DNA of 17,637 nt from Phycisphaerae bacterium (GCA_028712345.1 JAQTQF010000005.1:1-17637); one strand, 5' to 3'. Positions 1 through 7,713 are shown, counted from the stretch's first letter. Translations and numbers: made by a program. The notes: a model not told the origin generated them from the sequence alone.

Positions 1-92
1 AGACTTTATTTACGCTAATCCAACAATGCTTAAATACCACAAAAGGCCTTGAAAGTCTAATTCTACATTATTTTTATTTCAACGGTTTCAGC

Positions 93-120
93 TTGACTTT
101 TACTGAAAACCGGATAGCAT
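93..120 (+). promoter_or_regulatory. candidate sigma-70 promoter upstream of the secretin gene
   Basis: TTGACT (93-98) and TAGCAT (115-120) are separated by 16 bp and lie 43 bp upstream of the first ATG of the secretin gene. The -10 matches the consensus at only 4 of 6 positions. No convincing Shine-Dalgarno sequence precedes the ATG at 163 or the in-frame ATG at 187. Bases 1-92 show no gene. Confidence 0.3.
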
Positions 121-162
121 AAGATAACAATACTGAAAAGTACATTTTCTAAAAAGCAAACA

Positions 163-2163
163 ATGTATCATTTTACGCTTCGCCAAATGGGGTTAATCAG
201 AGGAGCTTTAATTCTGTGCTATTTGTGCGCCTTTTTTCTGACCGGCTGCGGAGAATCTTTTAACGACAAACCAGGAGAGTTTGAAGCCAGAGCGACATTA
301 AGCGATATAGAGCAAATCAGGGCCAACCCTAATGTTAATAATCCTCTTCCCGATACATACCTTCAGCCGCCCCAAAGGGTTCAAGTAGCGGACGGGGTAA
401 AACTTTTTTACTTTACCAGACAGCAGCCGGCCAGTCAGATAGCTACTATCGTTACCGCTCAGCTCGGTTATAAGGTAACCGCAAATGAGGCTACCAACCA
501 GCTTGTTATCCACTGTGCCAATAATGAGCAGGCTGATAAGGTTCTCGAATTTTTACAGGTTATCGATTTGTCCCCCATTCAGGTCAATATAGATTGTATG
601 ATTGTCGAGCTCTATGCCGACAAGACAATGGACAGAGAAACAACCGTAGAGGTACAAAACCTGTTTGGGGAAAATTTTAAGCTGGGCGGTAAAATGGCTA
701 CAAGGACAAATCCTGTTACCGGCGTAACGACTGAAACAGGCGAGCTGCTTCCTAACTTTCCGGGGGCATCTCTTCGCGAATCAAAGCGTTCAACTTTTGG
801 TATGGGGATAGGCTACGACAGCGCCAAAATTAACATACTTGTTGATATGCTTGTATCGAGAGGGTATTTGAAAATTCTGATGAATCCCACCATCGAGACG
901 GTAAACGGCCGAAAGGCAAAGATTATTTCAAGAGACGATGTTCCCATTGAGAAAATTGTTACACAGCAAAATGTGCTGCCTTATTCCATCACGGAATATC
1001 AATGGGTTGAAGATTCTCTTGAAGTTATCCCGTATGTATTTGCCGATGGCTCTGTCGGCCTGAACACCAATATAAAAATCGGTTCGAGCACCAAACCAAA
1101 AGGCGTTGTTCAGGCCTCTGTTATTACTGAGCGGTCCATTATGGTTGAAGAAAACCGGATAAAGCCGGGCAATAGTCTTATCATCGGCGGTATTCGGCGA
1201 ACCGAAAAACGCGATGTTCTTCGCGGCTCACCGTTTCTAAAGGATATTCCCGTTCTGGGTATGTTGTTTTCCAGCCGGGATTTTGAGGAGTCGGGCACGG
1301 AGCTTATTTTCATACTTACGCCGAGTATTTCTTCGGGCGGGATGGAATACGCCAAAATGCTTGAAGTGGTAGAAAAGAAACAGGCCTCACCAAAATATGA
1401 TGCCGGGCTGGAAAAATCTCTGACCGACCCGTTTGGCGACAAGGCTTATACCGAGCATATTAAGCAAAAAGCCGCCGATGCAACAACGGAAAAGGTCAGG
1501 ATTGAGACCGAAGCCAAAAAAATTCGTATCGATGCCGAGAAAATGAAAGCAGAGGCTGAACAGGCTGTCGCCGAAGCCCAAAACGCTGTAGCTCAGGCTG
1601 AAAAGGCCAAGGCCGAGGCTGCGGTGGAAAAGGCTCAGGCAGAAAAACTTCAGGCAGAATCTATAAAAGCAAAGGCGCAAGCTGAAATGGCAAAGACGCA
1701 GACCGAAGCCGAAAAGGCTGAGACAGAGAAAATAAAGGCCCAAGTTCAGCAGGCTCAGGCCGAGGCGGTACAAGCAAAGACTGAAGCTCAAACTGCAAAG
1801 GCACAGGCTCAACAAGCACAAGCGGAATCTGAAACTGTAAAGGTACAAGCTCAGCAGAAGCAGGCAGAAGCCGAGGCCGCCAAGATGCAGGCTCAGCAGG
1901 CACAAGCAGAAGCGAATAGAATAAGAGCAGAAGCAGAAACTGCAAAAATACAGGCTCAGCAGGCACAAGCTGAGGCAGACAAAATAAAGGCAGAAGCCGA
2001 GAAAGCAAAAGCCCTGGCTGAGCAGATATTAGACGCAAACACCCCCGTCCAGGACACAAACCAGTCGGCTCAAAACGCGATTCCCGTCCCCGACAACAAT
2101 CAACCCGTTTTGGCATCCCCTGCTCCAGACGCCAACCAGCCGCAGGATGTAAATACGCCTTAA
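163..2163 (+). CDS. secretin-family outer-membrane lipoprotein (GspD/PilQ-like) with long coiled-coil tail
   Basis: The product is 666 aa. A hydrophobic signal ends in the lipobox LTGC, making C29 the likely lipidated residue. One N3-like secretin subdomain (about 88-138) precedes the secretin core (about 139-388). The core shows MNPTIETVNG near 240, the tract KPGNSLIIGGIRR at 334-346, DIPVLGMLFSSR at 361-372 and the beta strand ELIFILTPSI. Secretins form multimeric outer-membrane channels for type II secretion, type IV pili or phage export. Only one N-domain is recognisable, so this is a short form. Residues 432-622 are an unbroken Ala/Gln/Glu/Lys heptad coiled coil, followed by a Pro/Asn-rich tail (623-666). 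No pilus or secretion partner is visible in the window; partners could lie upstream. Translation may begin at M1 or M9. The secretin call is firm; the system it serves is unknown. Confidence 0.85.
   Translation: MYHFTLRQMGLIRGALILCYLCAFFLTGCGESFNDKPGEFEARATLSDIEQIRANPNVNNPLPDTYLQPPQRVQVADGVKLFYFTRQQPASQIATIVTAQLGYKVTANEATNQLVIHCANNEQADKVLEFLQVIDLSPIQVNIDCMIVELYADKTMDRETTVEVQNLFGENFKLGGKMATRTNPVTGVTTETGELLPNFPGASLRESKRSTFGMGIGYDSAKINILVDMLVSRGYLKILMNPTIETVNGRKAKIISRDDVPIEKIVTQQNVLPYSITEYQWVEDSLEVIPYVFADGSVGLNTNIKIGSSTKPKGVVQASVITERSIMVEENRIKPGNSLIIGGIRRTEKRDVLRGSPFLKDIPVLGMLFSSRDFEESGTELIFILTPSISSGGMEYAKMLEVVEKKQASPKYDAGLEKSLTDPFGDKAYTEHIKQKAADATTEKVRIETEAKKIRIDAEKMKAEAEQAVAEAQNAVAQAEKAKAEAAVEKAQAEKLQAESIKAKAQAEMAKTQTEAEKAETEKIKAQVQQAQAEAVQAKTEAQTAKAQAQQAQAESETVKVQAQQKQAEAEAAKMQAQQAQAEANRIRAEAETAKIQAQQAQAEADKIKAEAEKAKALAEQILDANTPVQDTNQSAQNAIPVPDNNQPVLASPAPDANQPQDVNTP
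1795..2004 (+). repeat. in-frame tandem repeats encoding coiled-coil heptads
   Basis: Residues 545-614 of the secretin consist of units of 14, 14, 21 and 21 aa, all multiples of seven, each starting with [AV]KxQAQQ. The last two units (1879-1941 and 1942-2004) are 63 bp long. They share an identical 20-base block starting at 1888 and at 1951. This indicates recent duplication within the coding region and possible copy-number variation between strains. Confidence 0.75.
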
Positions 2164-2170
2164 GGCTGGC

Positions 2171-2797
2171 CTATATTTTCCTGAAAGCTGCGGTATATAT
2201 GTTTCTGTTCTCCTTCAGGTATTTTCTCTCAAAATTTGTGCCAGCATTTTCATTTTCATTCGCACCGGCGGGCTTAACAAATTCTACGGTGGTAAATTTA
2301 TCTTTAAATCCGTCGAAAACTTCCATCATCCATTGAAAATACTCCGCGTGGTCCGTAGCGATGTTGATAAGGCCGTCTTTTTTGAGGCAGCGAGTCATTT
2401 GTTCAAGGTTGGCGGCGCAAACGAATCGCCTTTTATGATGGCGTTTCTTCGGCCAGGGGTCGGGAAAATAGATATGAAAACACTCCACAGATTCTGCACC
2501 GATGTGCTCGGCGATAAACACTGCCGCATCGGCACGAATAACGCGCACATTTCCTAACGCCCACCGTCCTATTCTATCTACGGTAAACCTGCAATACTTG
2601 TTCGCCCATTCGATACCCAGAAAGTTTATTTGGGGCTGAAACTTCGCTTCGTTGACAAGAAATGTTCCTTTGCCGGAGCCGACTTCAATATGGACGGGTT
2701 TTTTGCGTCCGAAAATATCGGGAAAGCTGATTATTGCGTCAATATCATCCTGCTGAAGGGTAATATTGGGAAACTCTTTTAATTGTTTTTTTGACAT
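2171..2797 (-). CDS. trmB: tRNA (guanine-N7-)-methyltransferase TrmB
   Basis: The product is 208 aa, the normal length for the family. TrmB is a cytoplasmic SAM-dependent enzyme that makes m7G46 in the tRNA variable loop. The SAM-binding motif I IEVGSGKG is at 37-44. The family signature FPDPWPKKRHHKRR is at 111-124 and the C-terminal TNFERKYL motif (T-x-[YF]-E-x-K) is at 187-194. The gene converges with the secretin gene, with only 7 bp between the two stop codons and no clear terminator between them. The ATG at 2797 follows an AAAGGG-type ribosome-binding sequence. The identification is secure. Confidence 0.95.
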   Translation of the reverse strand: MSKKQLKEFPNITLQQDDIDAIISFPDIFGRKKPVHIEVGSGKGTFLVNEAKFQPQINFLGIEWANKYCRFTVDRIGRWALGNVRVIRADAAVFIAEHIGAESVECFHIYFPDPWPKKRHHKRRFVCAANLEQMTRCLKKDGLINIATDHAEYFQWMMEVFDGFKDKFTTVEFVKPAGANENENAGTNFERKYLKENRNIYTAAFRKI

Positions 2798-2900
2798 TAA
2801 AAAGCCCTTTTAAAATTTGCCTGCGCTGCCGGCAGTAATTTCGCATTAAATGGGACTTAAGTCAAGACCGGTAATTTTCGATAAAGATTCTGTGAAACTA

Positions 2901-2929
2901 TTGTGTCTTTAATTCGTAGTTAATACTAT
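2901..2929 (+). promoter_or_regulatory. weak candidate promoter for the isochorismatase-fold gene
   Basis: TTGTGT (2901-2906), 17 bp, then TACTAT (2924-2929) lie 33 bp before the ATG. TATAAC begins 3 bp further on. The -35 match is poor. A GGAG ribosome-binding site 8 nt before the ATG at 2963 supports that start. Confidence 0.3.
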
Positions 2930-2962
2930 AACAAGCCGCCGCCGACTACGGGAGAAATAAAG

Positions 2963-3643
2963 ATGATTAGGCCGATTAGACTAAGACGAAAACGAGTTAT
3001 CATCGACATTGATACCCAAAAAGATTTATTTCTTGCCAACGGCGCCTCTTGTGTCCGTAATCATCGCAGAGTCCTGATGAATATCAGGAGAACTCTTGCC
3101 TGGGCGAGAGTAAAACATTTACGAATCATTTCGACATCAATTTGCAAGCCCGGCAAAAACGGCGACAGTTTTCATACTGCCGGGTGGCAAAAACTTTCTT
3201 ATACCCTTCGTAATAGAAAAATCGAATTTTCCGCTGATAATAATACCGACCTGGCACGGGATATTTTTGTTCACTACGATCAGGTAATCCTCAATAAGCG
3301 ATGCGAGAACCCATTCGATGAACCAAGGGCCGAAAGATTATTTACTGAACTTCGCGCCGACGAACTTGTCGTTATCGGAGGTCTGGCCGAGGGTGCGGTT
3401 GTCGCGACGGTATTGGGTTTATTACAGAGAGGAAAAAGAGTAACGGTACTCATCGATGCCGTTGGAACTCACGACAGACAGCAGGCAGATATCGCCTTTC
3501 GCAAAATGAAGGCTAAGGGAGCTAATCTTGCCGAAACGCGCGATTATGCAGGCGCTACACATTTAAAAAGCACAGGAGTATGCGACTGCAAACTTTGCAG
3601 GCTTGAAGAAAAACCGCTTAAAACATCCTCTATCGGCGCATAA
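2963..3643 (+). CDS. isochorismatase-fold (cysteine-hydrolase superfamily) protein lacking the usual Cys nucleophile
   Basis: The product is 226 aa. The fold is indicated by the N-terminal strand with catalytic-type Asp (IDIDTQKDLF; D17), the Lys of the triad (VILNKRCENPF; K112) and the strand-turn VVIGGLAEGAVVATV at 136-150. In amidohydrolases such as nicotinamidase this turn carries the Cys nucleophile. Here the aligned position is V146, or A145, so thiol hydrolysis is unlikely. True isochorismatases such as EntB and PhzD also lack Cys at this site, so vinyl-ether hydrolysis or a non-catalytic role are both possible. The C-terminus adds H200 with C207, C209 and C212 (CDCKLC), which could bind a metal. 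No chorismate or siderophore genes are nearby. The ATG has a good GGAG site. The fold is likely; the substrate is unknown. Confidence 0.75.
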   Translation: MIRPIRLRRKRVIIDIDTQKDLFLANGASCVRNHRRVLMNIRRTLAWARVKHLRIISTSICKPGKNGDSFHTAGWQKLSYTLRNRKIEFSADNNTDLARDIFVHYDQVILNKRCENPFDEPRAERLFTELRADELVVIGGLAEGAVVATVLGLLQRGKRVTVLIDAVGTHDRQQADIAFRKMKAKGANLAETRDYAGATHLKSTGVCDCKLCRLEEKPLKTSSIGA

Positions 3644-3663
3644 AAAAGTCCGCCGAAGCGGAC
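3642..3663 (-). terminator. rho-independent terminator, probably of the rnf operon
   Basis: On the minus strand GTCCGC-TTCG-GCGGAC forms a perfect 6-bp stem with a stable TTCG loop and is followed by six T. It lies 235 bp beyond the rnfB stop, immediately after the end of the convergent isochorismatase-fold gene. On the plus strand it lacks a T tract. Confidence 0.7.
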
Positions 3664-3725
3664 ATTAATACTTCCACGGTAGATTACACACATAAAAACT
3701 GTAGGGTATCTCTAACAATATTACT

Positions 3726-3841
3726 TGTCATTCTGACTCCGCCGAAGGCGGGGGAAGAATCTCGTTTTTTGTCCACTTAGGGATGGCTTACGCCAAAACA
3801 ATAATAGAGATTGATTCGTCGCTGCGCTCCTCACAATGACA
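3726..3841. repeat. REP/MITE-like dispersed element with inverted ends
   Basis: The ends TGTCATTCTGA (3726-3736) and TCACAATGACA (3831-3841) are inverted copies matching at 10 of 11 positions. Just inside them are CCGCCGAAGGCGG, GAAGAATCTCG and a GAGATTGATTCGTCGC segment. From memory, this wording (TGTCATTCTGA...GAAGAATCTC...CGTCGC...CTCCTCACAATGACA) is common in intergenic repeats of environmental bacterial genomes. There is no ORF. It lies between the end of rnfB and the presumed rnf terminator. Confidence 0.6.
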
Positions 3842-3897
3842 CCCCCACTTTCGTGAGGACAAGTTTTTAGGGGTTGCCTGCATTTTTGACCGCTCAT

Positions 3898-4743
3898 TTA
3901 TATTCGCGGCTCTGTTTTGCCGCGATAAACAATTATCTTTGTCGGGCATTTTTTCATCGCCGCATCAAACGCCCCGCCCGGCTGATACTTCGCATAGTCC
4001 AGCCTCGCAAGATTATTGCTTACAGCGAACGCTTCGTTTTGTTTAGTGCAAAGGCCACAACCGATACAACCGACTTTGCAGAAAGACTTGGTATTTTTAC
4101 CGCTTTCGGCGCTCCTGCAGGCAACGGTCATCATTGTATCGTTCGTAAAGGGTACCATTTCGATAATTTCTCTGGGGCAAGCTTTTGCGCAGGCGGTACA
4201 GCCGGTGCATTTTTCATAATCTACTGTCGCAAGACCGTCTACAATATGTATCGCATCAAACTTGCAGACCGCAACGCAGTCGCCGAAGCCCATACATCCA
4301 AACTTGCAGGCCTGAACATTTGAAAGAGCGTTTGCGCTTGTACAGGTTGGAATACCGTCATATTCGGCGAAAAAAGTTTTATCTGCCTTGTGCGCGTTGC
4401 AATGAACGATGGGTTTTGCCGGCACCGTTGAGCCGGAAGCGGTGAGACTAAGAATCTCGGCTATTTTCGCGGAAGCTGCCGCTCCACCCGGGGCGCATTT
4501 GCCGATTAAGTCAGGATTGGCAACGACGGCTTTGGCGTAAGAGGAACAACCTGCAAATCCGCAGGCGCCGCAGTCTATTTTCGGAAGCGCCATATAAGTC
4601 TGCTCAATCTTCGGGTCAACCTCGACTTTAAGTTTTATACTTGCGATAAGCAAAACCAGAGCAAATCCAACGGCAAGTACGAGCATAGTCAATCCTGCCG
4701 GCCACGAATCGTTCCAAAGCGAAATTATATCAGCTAACATCAT
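3898..4743 (-). CDS. rnfB: RnfB, Fe-S subunit of the Rnf ferredoxin:NAD+ oxidoreductase
   Basis: The product is 281 aa. RnfB takes electrons from reduced ferredoxin and passes them into the membrane complex. One N-terminal transmembrane helix (about 17-38) anchors it. A 4Fe-4S domain of the CxxCxxxxC type follows (C58, C61, C66, C83). Two ferredoxin-type clusters are built from C146/C150/C156/C160 and C179/C182/C185/C189. A further set, C222/C226/C229/C232 with C266, suggests an additional cluster. This makes it longer than the enterobacterial protein and more like the extended RnfB of anaerobes. It is the last gene of the operon, 76 bp after rnfA. Translation starts at one of two adjacent ATGs (4743 or 4740). 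The identification is secure. Confidence 0.93.
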   Translation of the reverse strand: MMLADIISLWNDSWPAGLTMLVLAVGFALVLLIASIKLKVEVDPKIEQTYMALPKIDCGACGFAGCSSYAKAVVANPDLIGKCAPGGAAASAKIAEILSLTASGSTVPAKPIVHCNAHKADKTFFAEYDGIPTCTSANALSNVQACKFGCMGFGDCVAVCKFDAIHIVDGLATVDYEKCTGCTACAKACPREIIEMVPFTNDTMMTVACRSAESGKNTKSFCKVGCIGCGLCTKQNEAFAVSNNLARLDYAKYQPGGAFDAAMKKCPTKIIVYRGKTEPRI

Positions 4744-4777
4744 TCAAATTTTCCAAGCCAAATACCAAATACTTCTT

Positions 4778-4807
4778 ATCCGTGTCAATCCGCGAAAATC
4801 CGCGGTT
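4778..4807. repeat. three tandem 10-mers starting ATCCG, between rnfA and rnfB
   Basis: ATCCGTGTCA, ATCCGCGAAA and ATCCGCGGTT follow each other without a gap. In the transcript (minus strand) CCGCG-GATTTT-CGCGG can form a small hairpin. I recall similar ATCCGCG...AATCCGCGG wording as dispersed repeats in environmental genomes. It is the only sizeable gap inside the rnf operon. Confidence 0.45.
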
Positions 4808-4819
4808 AAATACCAACGA

Positions 4820-5410
4820 CTATTTAATCATTCCCGCAAAGCCCATAAACGCCAGCGTTAGAATCCCTGCTGTTATCAGTGTAATCGGAGCACCTCGCAG
4901 GGGTTCTGGGACATCTGCAATTTTAAGATTTTCACGAATCCCGGCCATTATGCATATTGCCAGGGTAAAGCCTATGCCTGCTCCGAAGCTGAGCACAACC
5001 GCTTCGGCAAAATTATCAATGCCCCAGAGATTAATAAAAAGACAAAGGCCCAATATCGCACAGTTGGTGGTAATCAGCGGCAGAAATATGCCGAAGCTTT
5101 CATATAATGGCGGAAAAAATCTTCTCAAATACATCTCGACGAGCTGGACGGCGTCTGCGATGACGAGAATATAACAGATATATCTTGTAACTTCCAGGCT
5201 GTAGCGCATAAGAACAAGATGGTCAATCAGCCAAGTTAATGTGCCGGCAAGCGTAACGACAAATGTTACCGCCATGCCCATACCGAAGGCCATATCTATT
5301 CTGCCTGAGACGCCCAGGTACGGACAGATACCGAGAAACTTTGTGAAGACAAGATTGTTGACGATTACTATTGAAATAAACGCCATTAATAAGATATAAA
5401 TTTTATCCAT
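4820..5410 (-). CDS. rnfA: RnfA, integral membrane subunit of Rnf
   Basis: The product is 196 aa from the ATG at 5410. RnfA is one of the two homologous six-helix subunits (RnfA/RnfE, NqrE/NqrD family) that form the core of the ion-translocating complex. Several hydrophobic helices are visible. Conserved Cys-containing segments, FLGICPYLGVSGR near 27 and LITTNCAILGLCLF near 115, match the residues that hold the intramembrane iron centre in this family. A TTG six bases upstream could start a 198-aa form. However, the AGAAGGG ribosome-binding site directly abuts that TTG and sits 6 nt before the ATG, so ATG is preferred. The gene lies 12 bp after rnfE. Confidence 0.93.
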   Translation of the reverse strand: MDKIYILLMAFISIVIVNNLVFTKFLGICPYLGVSGRIDMAFGMGMAVTFVVTLAGTLTWLIDHLVLMRYSLEVTRYICYILVIADAVQLVEMYLRRFFPPLYESFGIFLPLITTNCAILGLCLFINLWGIDNFAEAVVLSFGAGIGFTLAICIMAGIRENLKIADVPEPLRGAPITLITAGILTLAFMGFAGMIK

Positions 5411-5422
5411 AGCCAACCCTTC

Positions 5423-6037
5423 TTAGGCTTTCTTACCTGTAACCAGATTCACAAGTCCAAGCATCAGTCCGAGCGTAATGAACGCACCTACCGGCATTCT
5501 CATTGCCGCCCAGGGCACAAACGCTTTGGGCATAATCATAATATCAAAAACCATTCCGGTCGCGAGCAACTCCCTGATTGCGCCGAGAATGCACAGTACA
5601 ACGGTAAAACCGACGCCCATCGCGAGCGCATCAACAATACTTATAAACAGGCCACACTTGCTCGCGCAGGCCTCCGCCCGGCAGATGATGATGCAGTTTA
5701 CTATAATCAGCGGGATGTACGGGCCGAGCGTCGCGCTCATCTCCGGCAGAAACGCCTTGAGATACAAATCGGCAATCGTAACAAATGTCGCTATCGCCAG
5801 GGTGAACATTAAAATCCGCAAATGAGGTTTTAAAAGATTTCTCATCAAGCTTACGACGATATTGCTGCATATCAGAACAAAGATTACGCTAAGTCCCATC
5901 GTAAGGGCGGGTTTGACCGCTGTGGTAACGGCAAGTGTCGGACACATTCCGAGCAGCAGCCGAAGGACGGGGTTTTCGCTCCAAAGCCCTGCTGTGATAA
6001 CACTTGCTACTGTTGGTCCTTTATTTTCCATCTGCAC
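5423..6037 (-). CDS. rnfE: RnfE, integral membrane subunit of Rnf
   Basis: The product is 204 aa and paralogous to RnfA, with about six transmembrane helices. Hallmarks are GLWSENPVLRLLLGMCPTLAVTTA near 17-41 (C32) and PLIIVNCIIICRAEACASKCG near 109-128. They supply the conserved cysteines thought to bind iron in the membrane core. The GTG at 6037 and the ATG at 6031 are both possible starts; AGAAGGA precedes both. With GTG the gene overlaps the end of rnfG by 17 bp, which implies translational coupling. The identification is secure; only the start is ambiguous. Confidence 0.93.
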   Translation of the reverse strand: MQMENKGPTVASVITAGLWSENPVLRLLLGMCPTLAVTTAVKPALTMGLSVIFVLICSNIVVSLMRNLLKPHLRILMFTLAIATFVTIADLYLKAFLPEMSATLGPYIPLIIVNCIIICRAEACASKCGLFISIVDALAMGVGFTVVLCILGAIRELLATGMVFDIMIMPKAFVPWAAMRMPVGAFITLGLMLGLVNLVTGKKA

Positions 6038-6641
6038 TGATTCCTTCTGCAGTAATTTTGGCTTTCATCTGTTCAAGATAATTATTGAAGATATTGACGA
6101 CGGCTGTGCTGCTGACCGTTGCGCCGCTGATGGCGACAATCTCATCGTCTATTTTTTTGTCATCGCCGGTCTTTTCGAGATTCAGTTTGCCCAGGGGTGC
6201 GCCTATAAACTGCTGTCTGTAAAAATCATTTACTATCTGGTCGCCAAAGCCCGGTGTTTCGTTGCTCGACAGAACGCTATATCCTTCTATTTTTTCAAAG
6301 GCCGCATCGACGGCAATGACAAGTTCAATCTTATCGGCAAATCCTGCACCCTCGGCGCCAAAGCAGTAGCCTTTGCAGCTTCCGGCCGGCCCAATCGCTT
6401 TATAGACATTGCTCTTTGCGAATTTGCCCCTGCCCAGGTCAACCTGAACATCCGGCACAGCCAGTTCGAACTCCGCATCGGCAATCAGGACATTCATCAG
6501 GTTGTTGAGCTTATCTTTTTTATTCTGCTCAATTCTCGGCTGCCAGGCGGTATTCGTAACGGCTATCAGAAGCCCGAAAATAAACGATGAAACTATCAGC
6601 AGCCAGCTTTGCTCGATATAAAGCCATACTTTCTTAAGCAT
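6021..6641 (-). CDS. rnfG: RnfG, flavin-carrying subunit of Rnf
   Basis: The product is 206 aa. An N-terminal membrane anchor (about 13-30) precedes a periplasmic FMN-binding domain. The flavinylation motif SGATVSS is at 172-178, so T175 is the predicted residue to carry covalent FMN, attached by an ApbE-type transferase. The conserved ETPGFG is at 128-133. No apbE gene is in the window, so the transferase must be encoded elsewhere. The start overlaps the 3' end of rnfD by 8 bp, and its GGAGG ribosome-binding site lies inside rnfD. Confidence 0.93.
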   Translation of the reverse strand: MLKKVWLYIEQSWLLIVSSFIFGLLIAVTNTAWQPRIEQNKKDKLNNLMNVLIADAEFELAVPDVQVDLGRGKFAKSNVYKAIGPAGSCKGYCFGAEGAGFADKIELVIAVDAAFEKIEGYSVLSSNETPGFGDQIVNDFYRQQFIGAPLGKLNLEKTGDDKKIDDEIVAISGATVSSTAVVNIFNNYLEQMKAKITAEGISADGK

Positions 6642-7713
6642 TTACTTTTCCTCCGGTCGGAGTAAGTTTTGTAAATCTGTCAATCAATGGCGTAACGGCG
6701 TTCATCAGGAGAACCGCGAACATTACGCCTTCGGGGTATTCGCCGACCATTCTAATCAGCATTGTCAGGGCTCCGACGCCGGCGCCGAAAATCCACATTC
6801 CTTTTTTGGTGAGCGGTGCGGTAACCGGGTCGGTGGCGATAAAGAACGCTCCGATAAGCAGTCCGCCGCCGACAAGATGAACCCACGGCGCGATATAATA
6901 TTGCGGGTCTATGAGCCAGCCGATTGATGCACAAAGAAAAGCCGAGCCAAGCACCGCAGCCGGTAGAATGTAACTTATCGTGCCTCTGAGCAGCATATAT
7001 ATTCCACCGATAATTAGAGCAATGGCGCTTGTCTCGCCGAGACAGCCGCCCTTCTCGCCAATAACCATATATTTAAAAATGTTGTTTACTGTTTCTGCAC
7101 TGGTTCCTTTTCCCGCAGCTTTGCTCTTGATGGCTTCTTTGCTCAGGGCAAGCGGGGTAGCCGATGTTATTGCCGCAGGCACCGGCGAAACAGTTGAGGC
7201 CGACGGTGGAGTAGCAGAAGTTGATATCGACCAGTTTTGAGTCTCTCCCATTTTCGGCATCTGGCTGTCAATTGTCGCAGGCACTGTCCAGGTTGTCATC
7301 ATCGCGCCGAAACAGGCTGTAAGAAAACATCTTCCAGCCATTGCGGGATTGAAAATATTTGCGCCAAGTCCGCCGAAAACCATTTTTCCTATTATTATGG
7401 CAAAACCGGAACCGATTACGCAAGCCCAGGCCGGCATAGTCGGCGGCAAAGAAAAAGCAAGTATTATGCCGGTGATTACCGCGCTTAAATCACCGAGCGA
7501 ATTCGGTTTTTTGCGAGCAAGATTGCATAACGCTTCAAATACCACACAGGAAACGATACAGGAAGTCAGTACAATTGCCGCCTTAGCTCTGAAAAATATC
7601 AGCGATGCGGCCACGGCAGGCAGCAGACCGATTATTACATCGAGCATAACGCTCTGCGTCGAATGATGCTTCCTTATATGCGGCGAATGAGAAACTTTTA
7701 TATTATGCAACAT
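6634..7713 (-). CDS. rnfD: RnfD, membrane flavin subunit of Rnf
   Basis: The product is 359 aa with multiple membrane helices (NqrB/RnfD family). The segment GKMVFGGLGANIFNPAMAGR at 109-128 is typical of the family. The flavinylation site is probably T186 in TSATPLA (183-189), equivalent to the SGATPLA of other RnfD proteins. The loop before it holds a second similar string, STSATPP (164-170), within a Ser/Thr/Pro/Ala-rich stretch. The late segment FIATDPVTAPLTKKGMWIFG is also characteristic. The gene lies 19 bp after rnfC and overlaps rnfG. Confidence 0.93.
   Translation of the reverse strand: MLHNIKVSHSPHIRKHHSTQSVMLDVIIGLLPAVAASLIFFRAKAAIVLTSCIVSCVVFEALCNLARKKPNSLGDLSAVITGIILAFSLPPTMPAWACVIGSGFAIIIGKMVFGGLGANIFNPAMAGRCFLTACFGAMMTTWTVPATIDSQMPKMGETQNWSISTSATPPSASTVSPVPAAITSATPLALSKEAIKSKAAGKGTSAETVNNIFKYMVIGEKGGCLGETSAIALIIGGIYMLLRGTISYILPAAVLGSAFLCASIGWLIDPQYYIAPWVHLVGGGLLIGAFFIATDPVTAPLTKKGMWIFGAGVGALTMLIRMVGEYPEGVMFAVLLMNAVTPLIDRFTKLTPTGGKVNA

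Noticed and set aside
1387..1968. 193-codon minus-strand frame opposite the secretin tail
   Set aside because: It encodes Leu/Cys/Phe-rich low-complexity protein, the expected complement of Ala/Gln/Lys/Glu repeats; the plus-strand gene explains the openness. The minus-strand frame at 1661-2116 is rejected for the same reason.
5862..6590. 242-codon plus-strand frame
   Set aside because: It runs antisense through rnfG and into rnfE, which have clear family motifs; it has no recognisable domain. The same applies to plus-strand frames at 3874-4323 and 8351-8836.
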